13,208 nucleotides of DNA from Clostridiales bacterium (lineage in GTDB: Bacteria; Bacillota; Clostridia; Oscillospirales; QAMX01). A program made the position numbers and the translations under genes. The DNA lies in contig QAMX01000155.1 of the NCBI GenBank assembly GCA_003149835.1, forward strand, positions 1 through 13,208, written 5' to 3'. Under the pieces are notes generated by a model. That model made no database searches, was not told the origin of the DNA, and saw nothing but the letters and a program-made list of their open reading frames with translations. The first letter of the stretch is position 1. The number at the start of each line of letters is the position of its first letter. Shown piece after piece: positions 8,148 through 13,208 of the stretch.

Positions 8148-8241
8148 CATAAATAGGAGAAAAAATACAAAAAGTCGAAATATATCGGAAAACAGCTTTG
8201 GGAAGATTTTAGGAAATCTCATGGAAAAGAGGGATAATGCC

Positions 8242-8270
8242 TTGACAAAATGACCGGACGACGGTAAAAT
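8242..8270 (+). promoter_or_regulatory. Strong sigma-A-type promoter of the RNase Y gene
   Basis: TTGACA (8242-8247) is perfect, followed after 17 bp by TAAAAT (8265-8270), one base from consensus. Transcription should start near 8277, leaving an unusually long leader of about 280 nt before the RNase Y ATG. Confidence 0.8.
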
Positions 8271-8287
8271 ATACATGTATGATAAAT

Positions 8288-8302
8288 CGGCGGGTCATAA
8301 CG
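8288..8302 (+). repeat. 15-bp direct repeat, copy 1
   Basis: CGGCGGGTCATAACG, identical to the copy at 8515-8529. It lies about 12 nt into the expected RNase Y transcript. Confidence 0.85.
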
Positions 8303-8514
8303 GCGCGCATAGGATGGATTTTTCTGTGCGGCCGCCTGAAAACGCGGACGCCGCCTTTGTTTTTCGGAGTAAAAGTTTTTATATTGAGATATTTGTACAT
8401 TTTGGCTTTGTGTGTCTTGGATGCCGTCCAGAGCTATGGCGGTTTTGTTTTCACATAAAAAAGCGCATCGTGCAGAATATGAAAGCGGCAAGCGCAGGAT
8501 ATAAAACTTCTCTC

Positions 8515-8529
8515 CGGCGGGTCATAACG
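8515..8529 (+). repeat. 15-bp direct repeat, copy 2
   Basis: CGGCGGGTCATAACG, exact second copy, ending 9 bp before the RNase Y ribosome site. Flanking bases of the two copies do not match, so the conserved unit is just this core. Confidence 0.85.
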
Positions 8530-8558
8530 AAATATACAGAGAGGTGTTTTATTGTTCT

Positions 8559-10112
8559 ATGGAATGGCTGCTCAAATATGTGCTGCCGGCGATTGTTTTC
8601 ATTGCGGCAGTCGGCGCGGGCTTTTTCTTCGGTTTGTTGTACCGCAAGAAGGTCGGCGAAAAGGAGATCGGCAGCGCCGAGGAAGAGGCGCGGCGGATTC
8701 TCAACGAGGCGATTAAAGCGGCGGAAGCCAAAAAGCGCGAGGCGTTGATCGAGGCCAAGGAAGAAATTCTCAAAAACCGCAACGAACAGGAGCGCGAGCT
8801 CAAAGAGCGCCGCGCCGAGCTGCAAAAGCAGGAACGACGACTGACGCAAAAAGACGAAACGCTCGACAAAAAGCTGGATAATATCGATAAAAAAGAAGAA
8901 ACCCTGAACCGAAAGCTCAAAGAGGCCGATAAAAAGCTTGAAGAGGCCGAGGCGCTCAAAAACAGCCAGATGGAAGTGCTCGAACGGATTTCATCCTATA
9001 CCGTGGAGGAGGCCAAGGCCTATATCCTTCAAACCGTGGAATCCGAAGCGCGGCACGATATGGCGCTCAAACTCCGCGAAATCGAACAGAATCTGCACGA
9101 TGACGCCGATAAAAAGGCGAAAGAGATCATTTCTCTGGCGATTCAGAAATGCTCCTCCGACTATGTGACCGAGGCGACGGTTTCGGTCGTCCCGCTGCCC
9201 AACGACGAGATGAAGGGCCGCATTATCGGCCGCGAGGGCCGCAACATCCGCGCCATCGAGACGGCGACCGGCGTCGATTTGATTATCGACGACACGCCCG
9301 AGGCGATTACGCTCTCGTGCTTCGACCCGATCCGGCGCGAAATCGCGCGGCAGACGCTGGAAAAGCTGATCTCCGACGGCCGCATTCACCCCGCGCGGAT
9401 TGAAGAAACCGTCGAAAAGGCGCGCCGCGAGGTCGAACAGACGATTAAGGCCGAGGGCGAACGCGCGGTCTTTGAGGCCGGCGTCCACGGCATTCACCCT
9501 GAGCTGATTAAAATTCTCGGTCGTCTCCGCTTCCGCACCAGCTACGGCCAGAATGTCCTGCGCCATTCCATCGAGGTCGCGCACCTCGCCGGCCATATGG
9601 CCGCCGAGCTCGGCGCCGACACCATGCTCGCCAAGCGCGCCGGCCTGCTGCACGATATCGGCAAGGCCGTCGACCACGAGGTCGAGGGGACGCACGTGGC
9701 CATCGGCGTCGATATCGCGAAACGCTTTAAGGAAAACCACGAGGTCATTCACGCCATCGAGGCGCACCACGGCGACGTAGAGCCGCATTCGATGATCGCT
9801 TTCATCGTCGACGCGGCGGACGATATCTCCGCGGCGCGGCCGGGGGCGCGGCGTGAAAACCTCGAAGCCTATATCCGCCGCCTTGAACGGCTCGAAGAGC
9901 TGTCCAACTCGTTCCCCGGCGTCGAGCGCTCGTTTGCGGTGCAGGCCGGGCGCGAAGTGCGCATTATGGTGAAGCCCGAAGAGGTCAGCGACGACAACAT
10001 GGTTCTGCTCGCGCGCGATCTGGCGAAAAAGATTGAAAACGACCTCGAATACCCGGGCCAGATCAAAATCAGCATGATCCGCGAAACGCGCGCGGTCGAC
10101 TACGCCAAGTAA
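8559..10112 (+). CDS. rny: Ribonuclease Y
   Basis: Membrane-anchored endoribonuclease that starts mRNA decay in many Gram-positive bacteria. The 517 residues show every part in order: an N-terminal membrane helix (4-28), a long charged coiled coil (about 35-190), a KH domain with the GxxG loop in IIGREGRN (222-229), an HD domain with the metal pair His365-Asp366 in [12 protein letters not shown] and the upstream His336 in LRHSIEVAH, and the C-terminal RNase Y domain. Length equals the usual 515-520. ATG at 8559 (MEWLLKYV) fits the family start; GAGAGG is 14 bases upstream, slightly far. A GTG at 8544 in the same frame overlaps that ribosome site and is less likely. The usual neighbours recA, ymdB and spoVS are absent; the gene is an isolated unit. 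Confidence 0.96.
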   Translation: MEWLLKYVLPAIVFIAAVGAGFFFGLLYRKKVGEKEIGSAEEEARRILNEAIKAAEAKKREALIEAKEEILKNRNEQERELKERRAELQKQERRLTQKDETLDKKLDNIDKKEETLNRKLKEADKKLEEAEALKNSQMEVLERISSYTVEEAKAYILQTVESEARHDMALKLREIEQNLHDDADKKAKEIISLAIQKCSSDYVTEATVSVVPLPNDEMKGRIIGREGRNIRAIETATGVDLIIDDTPEAITLSCFDPIRREIARQTLEKLISDGRIHPARIEETVEKARREVEQTIKAEGERAVFEAGVHGIHPELIKILGRLRFRTSYGQNVLRHSIEVAHLAGHMAAELGADTMLAKRAGLLHDIGKAVDHEVEGTHVAIGVDIAKRFKENHEVIHAIEAHHGDVEPHSMIAFIVDAADDISAARPGARRENLEAYIRRLERLEELSNSFPGVERSFAVQAGREVRIMVKPEEVSDDNMVLLARDLAKKIENDLEYPGQIKISMIRETRAVDYAK

Positions 10113-10146
10113 ATCATCCGAAATTTCAGGCCGAAAGGCTTTGCAG

Positions 10147-10180
10147 CCCGCGGGGACAGGCGTCTGTCCCCGCGGGTTTT
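10147..10180 (+). terminator. Intrinsic terminator of rny
   Basis: Perfect 13-bp stem CCCGCGGGGACAG (10147-10159) and CTGTCCCCGCGGG (10164-10176) with a GCGT loop, followed by TTTT, 34 bp after the rny stop codon. Confidence 0.88.
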
Positions 10181-10220
10181 GCGCTTCGTCGCCTCCGGCG
10201 CGGAGAACAGCCAGAAATCC

Positions 10221-10262
10221 AAAAAGCGTGTGACGGAAAATCTTTCCGACACACGCTTTTTT
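10221..10262. terminator. Bidirectional terminator between rny and the SLOG-HTH gene
   Basis: AAAAAGCGTGTG and CACACGCTTTTT pair as the outer stem, with inner CGGAAA/TTTCCG and one A-A mismatch. T runs follow on both strands (six on plus, five on minus). It serves as a second terminator for rny and the main terminator for the minus-strand gene that ends at 10278. Confidence 0.85.
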
Positions 10263-10277
10263 CACAGGAACCACACC

Positions 10278-11426
10278 CTATCTCGGCGGCTCTTGATCCG
10301 TATGGAGCGTAATAATTTTTGGGCTGTAATTGCTGACATCAATGATAAACGGAGGATTTTCATCTCTTGAAGGCTCGATAAACTGCTTGACGGATAAATC
10401 ATTTGACAGGTTGGTAATACAAAAGACCGAGTGTTTTATAATGGAACGACAACGGTTTTCAAAATCACTATGTGTGATAATTACATCGTCATAAGGAGGA
10501 ACGAACAGACAGTTATTTTCGGCCTGCCGGACAACAAGCGTAACCCGTGCCTTGTTTATGCAATAGGATTTCATCAGCGTTAGAACAAATTTAGAGAATC
10601 CGTCCTTTTCTTCCACCCAAATGTCTGTTATGCCATATTCGTTGATTAGAATATCAATCAGTGTGGTAACAAAACTTAAATTATAGCCGCTGAGATCGCC
10701 TAATCCAAAAACCCCGCAGATTCGCGCTTGCCGTCTATCATAATTTTTTTTCTTACCGAGTCGGCTTTTTAATAACTCCCGAAGCAATCTTTGCGCGCGA
10801 TTCCGGTGGAGTTTTACTCCGGACAATGATAGGTTTCGCTGTATAGCGATCTCTTTCAATGTCATACCCTTACATATGTCATTTAATATGTAGGCTTCTT
10901 TTTCCGGCAAAGCGGACATACTTTCGGTTATGACGGCTCTTGTGGTATCGCTGGCAATAGAAAAGATTTGTTTGTTTGATTTTGCCGCGGTTCTTTTGAT
11001 CCAGTTCTGCTGTTGTCTGTCGGAAATTTCGGGATAATCATATGAAAATATCAGATCACATTGCTGAATGACCCAATGAGAAATCTGATCGATTCTGTCG
11101 GGCTTGACGCTGAAAGGATTCCTTGGCTTGACAAAGGCGGATGCATGTATGACTTCGTCCGCGACACAGGGAAGAAAATATTCGGCTTTGCTCACCCAGT
11201 CTTTGGTGTCGTCTGTCACTCGTACAATTTTTATATGTTTATTGGGGTTACAAATTTTAGCCCTCATGACGCAAAGCAAGAACTCATAATTCGTTTCACC
11301 CATCGTATAAAACCAAAATTCCACAGAATCCTGTTTTTCAATCAGCATCTGTAAGCTTTCGTTGATTTTTTCTTTGAATGTCGTATCGTATATTTCACAT
11401 AAGCCCCAATAGGTACATTTGACCAT
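10278..11426 (-). CDS. Putative SLOG-HTH-SLOG transcriptional regulator
   Basis: Function not firmly recognised. The 382 residues have three parts. Residues 1-160 resemble DUF1273-type SLOG Rossmann domains: CTYWGLCEIYD at 4-14, FWFYTMGETNYEF at 37-49, HIKIVRVT at 64-71, and the late ISHWVIQQCDLIFSY (115-129), like the family's RN.WMVD.SD.VIAY. Residues 168-222 form a LuxR/sigma-region-4-like HTH (LPEKEAYILNDICKGMTLKEIA, then LSLSGVKLHRNRAQRLL). Residues 234-370 repeat the SLOG-like pattern: ICGVFGLGDLSG, ITDIWVEEKDGFSKF, RVTLVV, and ENRCRSIIKHSVFCI. SLOG domains bind nucleotide-type ligands, so a ligand-responsive DNA-binding protein is plausible. The start at 11426 has AGGGGGG eight bases upstream; in-frame Mets at 11444 and 11456 are alternatives. 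It is divergent from the XRE genes and AT-rich like them. Confidence 0.6.
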   Translation of the reverse strand: MVKCTYWGLCEIYDTTFKEKINESLQMLIEKQDSVEFWFYTMGETNYEFLLCVMRAKICNPNKHIKIVRVTDDTKDWVSKAEYFLPCVADEVIHASAFVKPRNPFSVKPDRIDQISHWVIQQCDLIFSYDYPEISDRQQQNWIKRTAAKSNKQIFSIASDTTRAVITESMSALPEKEAYILNDICKGMTLKEIAIQRNLSLSGVKLHRNRAQRLLRELLKSRLGKKKNYDRRQARICGVFGLGDLSGYNLSFVTTLIDILINEYGITDIWVEEKDGFSKFVLTLMKSYCINKARVTLVVRQAENNCLFVPPYDDVIITHSDFENRCRSIIKHSVFCITNLSNDLSVKQFIEPSRDENPPFIIDVSNYSPKIITLHTDQEPPR

Positions 11427-11469
11427 TACGAATTCCCCCCTCATACAGTTTGCCATATACGTTGGGATT

Positions 11470-11487
11470 TACTGCAATTTGTTGTAT
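11470..11487 (+). promoter_or_regulatory. Candidate operator, copy 1
   Basis: TACTGCAATTTGTTGTAT matches the copy at 11758-11775 in 15 of 18 positions. It lies between the divergent SLOG-HTH and first XRE genes, 26 bp before the TATAAT of the latter and 44 bp from the SLOG-HTH start codon, so one site could control both. Confidence 0.5.
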
Positions 11488-11513
11488 ATTGAGCCGAAAT
11501 CAAATCCATAATA

Positions 11514-11519
11514 TATAAT
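11514..11519 (+). promoter_or_regulatory. -10 element of the first XRE gene
   Basis: Perfect TATAAT. The best upstream hexamer is TTGAGC at 11489-11494, 19 bp away, which is weak and too far. The lack of a proper -35 box suggests the promoter needs help from the operator-binding protein. Confidence 0.5.
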
Positions 11520-11530
11520 ACATTCAGGTG

Positions 11531-11737
11531 ATGGTATTGTATAAAAGGATTCGTGATTTGCGCCAAGATCATGATTGGACACAGCGTGAAGTAGCTGAAA
11601 AGCTGCACTGTTCGCAGCAGGTTTACAGTAATTACGAATTAGGGCAAAGAGATATCCCGACGGATGTATTGATTAGACTTGCGGAACTATACCATACAAC
11701 AACGGATTACATTTTAGGTCGTACAGATATTAAATAA
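11531..11737 (+). CDS. Small XRE-family HTH regulator
   Basis: A 68-residue Cro/CI-type DNA-binding protein made of a single HTH_XRE domain: IRDLRQDHDWTQREVAEKL, CSQQVYSNYELGQRDIP, LIRLAELYHTTTDYILG. Such proteins repress or activate their own or adjacent promoters as dimers. The start is unsure: ATG at 11531 is listed, but AGGTG (11526-11530) fits spacing better with a TTG at 11537, which would give an N-terminus like its paralogue downstream; GTG at 11528 is a third choice. It is a close tandem duplicate of the HTH of the next gene, 91 bp away in the same direction, and is divergent from the SLOG-HTH gene. Confidence 0.85.
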   Translation: MVLYKRIRDLRQDHDWTQREVAEKLHCSQQVYSNYELGQRDIPTDVLIRLAELYHTTTDYILGRTDIK

Positions 11738-11757
11738 TGGACGAGTATATTTTATTA

Positions 11758-11775
11758 TACTGCAATATGCGGTAT
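11758..11775 (+). promoter_or_regulatory. Candidate operator, copy 2
   Basis: TACTGCAATATGCGGTAT is part of the near-palindrome ATACTGCA-ATA-TGCGGTAT (one mismatch between arms). It lies 27 bp before the TATAAT of the second XRE gene, nearly the same spacing as copy 1. A second perfect dyad AGTATA/TATACT (11745-11762) overlaps its left side. Confidence 0.5.
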
Positions 11776-11802
11776 TTGTCAATGGGGCGGTCGATCTAAT
11801 TC

Positions 11803-11808
11803 TATAAT
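11803..11808 (+). promoter_or_regulatory. -10 element of the second XRE gene
   Basis: Perfect TATAAT, 20 bp before the ATG. The only -35-like hexamer, TTGTCA at 11776-11781, is 21 bp away, beyond normal spacing, as in the first XRE promoter. Confidence 0.5.
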
Positions 11809-11828
11809 GGTTTCGGTGAAGGCGTTAG

Positions 11829-12275
11829 ATGAGATATAGGATTCGAGATTTACGCGAAGATCATGATTGGACGCAGCGTGAGGTAGCTGAAAAGCTGCAC
11901 TGTTCGCAGCAAGTTTACAGCAATTACGAATTAGGGCAAAGAGAAATTCCCTTGAACTTGTTGATAGAATTAGCAAAGCTGTATCATACGACGGTTGACT
12001 ATCTGCTTGGGTTTGACGATGATTTTTATCGAGATAACACAGATAGTGATGACAAAAATACAGGCGAAAATCTCCGAAAGCTCAGGATTCAATCGGGCAT
12101 ATCGCTTGAAGCCGCCGCTCAGCGGCTGCAAGCCAATGGGTGCGATATTTCTGCCGATACATTGTTAAAAATTGAGCAGGGGTATAGACGTATCTCCATA
12201 CGGGAATTGAAGTGTTTGAAGCAGTTATTTCAATGTGAATATAGCGATATACTGGATGAAGCCCTTACATCATGA
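11829..12275 (+). CDS. XRE-family regulator with two HTH domains
   Basis: A 148-residue protein with two apparent XRE helix-turn-helix domains. The first (1-62) is nearly identical to the preceding small gene (RIRDLREDHDWTQREVAEKL, CSQQVYSNYELGQREIP, LYHTTVDYLLG). A charged linker (63-75, DDDFYRDNTDSDD) leads to the second, more divergent one (78-145: GENLRKLRIQSGISLEAAAQRL, ISADTLLKIEQGYRRIS, LKCLKQLFQCEYSDIL). Tandem HTH proteins can bridge two operator sites or use one domain for oligomerisation. The start has GAAGG six bases upstream. The stop lies inside the terminator hairpin. It probably works with the SLOG-HTH protein and the small XRE protein as one regulatory cassette; its targets are unknown. 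Confidence 0.85.
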   Translation: MRYRIRDLREDHDWTQREVAEKLHCSQQVYSNYELGQREIPLNLLIELAKLYHTTVDYLLGFDDDFYRDNTDSDDKNTGENLRKLRIQSGISLEAAAQRLQANGCDISADTLLKIEQGYRRISIRELKCLKQLFQCEYSDILDEALTS

Positions 12276-12302
12276 GACTATGTGAGGGCTTCAATGTTTT
12301 TT
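12258..12302 (+). terminator. Intrinsic terminator of the second XRE gene
   Basis: Arms GAAGCCCTTACAT (12258-12270) and ATGTGAGGGCTTC (12280-12292) pair over 13 positions with one G-T pair, followed by AATG and six T. The stem overlaps the last codons and stop of the gene. Confidence 0.85.
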
Positions 12303-12310
12303 CGAGAAAG

Positions 12311-12595
12311 GCACGGGCAAAACGGAACGTTTTGTGGATTTTATGAGACGTTTCAACCATTCGTACGGGTAAAATAAAACGTTTTTGGATTTTGCGAAAC
12401 ATTCCCATCATCCGTAGGGGCGGACCTGCGTGTCCGCCCGCGTTCCGGCCGATACACCGCCGCGGGGCGGGCGCATACATAGGTGCGCCCCTACGGGCAG
12501 AACGGCACGTTTTTGGGATTCTATGAAACGTTCCAGCCACCCGCACGGGTGAAACGGAACGTTTTTTTGGATTTTATAAAACGTTTCGGCCGCCG
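12311..12595. repeat. Array of four ~52-bp tandem repeats
   Basis: Four degenerate copies begin at 12311, 12363, 12414 (interrupted) and 12543, each 51-53 bp once the inserted element is removed. Common core: G(C/T)ACGGG, an A-rich AAACGGAACGTTTTT, GGATTTTAT, then AAACGTTTC and a CC-rich end. Each copy has arms like GGAACGTTTT and AAAACGTTTC that can fold into a hairpin. A partial fifth start (GCACGAACGGGG) follows at 12596. The unit length is not a multiple of three, so the array is unlikely to code for protein. The copies abut without unique spacers, so this is not a CRISPR array. Confidence 0.8.
12415..12493. mobile_element. MITE-like palindromic element in the repeat array
   Basis: An element of 75 bp (12417-12491) flanked by TA on each side interrupts the third repeat copy. 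Its ends, read with the flanking bases, are GTAGGGGCG (12414-12422) and CGCCCCTAC (12486-12494), a perfect 9-bp terminal inverted repeat. Inside are two hairpins: GGGCGGAC/GTCCGCCC (12418-12439) and GGGCGCA/TGCGCCC (12469-12490). Removing the element and one TA restores the repeat junction CCGTACGGGC seen at the next-door copy. Similar GTAGGGGCG palindromes are, as I recall, scattered in many Clostridia genomes. It has no coding capacity. Confidence 0.65.
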
Positions 12596-12617
12596 GCACG
12601 AACGGGGCTTTGAAAAT

Positions 12618-12657
12618 CATAGGGCGGGCGCTTCTTGGTTGAAGCGCCCGCCCTATG
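12618..12657 (-). terminator. Intrinsic terminator of the CBS-domain gene
   Basis: A perfect 17-bp stem CATAGGGCGGGCGCTTC (12618-12634) and its complement (12641-12657) with a 6-nt loop. On the minus strand ATTTTC follows. It lies 26 bp beyond the stop codon of the minus-strand CBS gene. Confidence 0.8.
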
Positions 12658-12683
12658 CGCGGTTTGGCCGGTTTTGTCCGGCT

Positions 12684-13103
12684 TTATTCCGGCGTGGAGA
12701 TCTTCGAGAGCGCGAGGCAGGCCTCCATGTCGCAGCTCCGCGCCCGCGCGATGTCCGCCAGAGAGATAATGCCGACGAGGCGCTTATCCTTGGCGACCGG
12801 AAGCCGCCGAACCCGATGCGAGGCCATGACCGAGGCGGCCTCGCGGATGTCCGCGTCCGGCGAGACGGTGACGACCGAGCGCGTCATCACGTCGCCGACC
12901 GTGAGCTGGGAAAGCTCGTTGCCGTGCGCGACGCAGCGCGTCAGAATGTCGCGGTCGGTGACAATGCCGCGCAGCGTCCCGTCGCCCTGCGTGACGGGCA
13001 GGACGCCGATGTCGTAGTGGGTCAGCAGCTGAACCGCATGCGAGACGTCCGTCTCCGGCGAGACGGAGACGACGTTGGAGTTCATGAGCGAGCTGACGAG
13101 CAT
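12684..13103 (-). CDS. Tandem CBS-domain protein
   Basis: A 139-residue soluble protein made almost only of two CBS domains: about 7-58 (MNSNVVSVSPETDVSHAVQ, then IGVLPVTQGDGTLRGIVTDRDIL) and 73-121 (MTRSVVTVSPDADIREAAS, then VRRLPVAKDKRLVGIISLADIA). CBS pairs (Bateman modules) bind adenine nucleotides such as AMP, ATP or SAM and act as energy or ligand sensors. Stand-alone proteins of this size resemble B. subtilis YhcV/YlbB-type proteins of unknown role. The C-terminal residues 122-139 (ARSCDMEACLALSKI) add a short extra helix. The start has the ribosome site GGGGGG six bases upstream. The gene lies alone between a terminator and a possible regulatory hairpin. Confidence 0.92.
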   Translation of the reverse strand: MLVSSLMNSNVVSVSPETDVSHAVQLLTHYDIGVLPVTQGDGTLRGIVTDRDILTRCVAHGNELSQLTVGDVMTRSVVTVSPDADIREAASVMASHRVRRLPVAKDKRLVGIISLADIARARSCDMEACLALSKISTPE

Positions 13104-13171
13104 AAAAATCCCCCCAAAAATCAGAAATCATCGCTGTCCGGCGTAGTATCTGCATTTCTGGGGGGATTTAT
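13102..13171 (-). promoter_or_regulatory. Inverted repeat that can mask the CBS gene ribosome site
   Basis: In the minus-strand transcript the tract AUAAAU-CCCCCC-AGAAAU (13171-13154) is complementary to AUUUCU (13128-13123) and to GGGGGG-AUUUUUAU (13115-13102), leaving a 7-nt bulge and a 25-nt loop. GGGGGG is the Shine-Dalgarno sequence, so the hairpin could block initiation. This requires transcription to begin upstream of 13171, which is not shown. A palindromic protein-binding site is the alternative. Confidence 0.4.
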
Positions 13172-13208
13172 GCGGCTTTGTCAGAACAACGCGGCCTGTA
13201 AACACAGA

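Larger units (their letters stand above)
8277..8558 (+). other. Long untranslated leader of the RNase Y gene
   Basis: The stretch between the promoter and the RNase Y start has no credible gene; an open frame from 8275 begins at the -10 region, lacks a ribosome site and overlaps RNase Y in another frame. The leader is bracketed by a 15-bp direct repeat and ends with the ribosome site GAGAGG (8539-8544). No known riboswitch class was recognised. Long leaders on RNase genes can serve autoregulation, but that is only a possibility here. Confidence 0.5.

Noticed and set aside
8275..8748. 157-residue plus-strand open frame
   Set aside because: Starts at the promoter -10 region before any expected ribosome site and overlaps RNase Y in another frame.
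8991..10274. 427-residue minus-strand open frame
   Set aside because: Antisense to RNase Y and crosses the rny terminators; no recognisable motifs.
12311..12595. CRISPR array
   Set aside because: Units are repeated along their full length without unique spacers, copies are degenerate, and no cas genes are present.
12265..12620. Minus-strand peptides of 70-93 residues with KIHK/KIQK-type repeats
   Set aside because: They are translations of the 52-bp tandem repeat and the inserted element; the unit length shifts frame from copy to copy.
13170..13208. Possible divergent gene starting at an ATG after GGGGGG
   Set aside because: Only 13 codons are visible, spacing from the G tract is short, and the G tract is better explained as one arm of the inverted repeat.

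Overview
The window looks like chromosomal DNA of a GC-rich, endospore-forming, probably gut-associated member of the Clostridia (Oscillospiraceae/Ruminococcaceae-like). This is inferred from a SpoIID-family sporulation protein, an RNase Y with an N-terminal membrane anchor, GGAGG-type ribosome sites, a glycoside hydrolase and a ceramidase-like enzyme suited to host-derived substrates, and a short palindromic GTAGGGGCG-type intergenic repeat. No rRNA, tRNA or CRISPR array was seen.

Layout. 1-2137 (+): the C-terminal end of a sodium/solute symporter (PutP type), then the permease and ATPase of a polar amino acid ABC importer whose genes overlap by 23 bp; the operon ends at a bidirectional hairpin. 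2265-8032 (all -): a SpoIID-family protein with a candidate sigma-E-like promoter, a cytoplasmic GH29 alpha-L-fucosidase-like enzyme, and a 919-residue secreted protein joining a von Willebrand A domain to a neutral-ceramidase-like domain. Each has its own terminator, so these look like single-gene units. 8242-10180 (+): RNase Y behind a strong promoter and a leader of about 280 nt bracketed by an exact 15-bp direct repeat.

10278-12302 is visibly AT-richer and looks acquired. A minus-strand regulator with apparent SLOG-HTH-SLOG architecture is divergent from two tandem, recently duplicated XRE-type HTH genes. Both XRE promoters have a perfect TATAAT, no convincing -35 box, and the same 18-bp near-palindrome centred about 48 bp upstream of the expected transcription start. 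This self-contained regulatory cassette is the best candidate here for an undescribed system.

12311-12595 is a gene-free array of four roughly 52-bp tandem repeats into which a small MITE-like hairpin element has inserted with an apparent TA duplication. 12684-13103 (-) is a two-CBS-domain protein whose ribosome site can pair with an upstream C6 tract. The plus-strand sequence beyond it, to the window end, shows no supportable gene.

All family assignments come from reading motifs in the translations; no database search was run.
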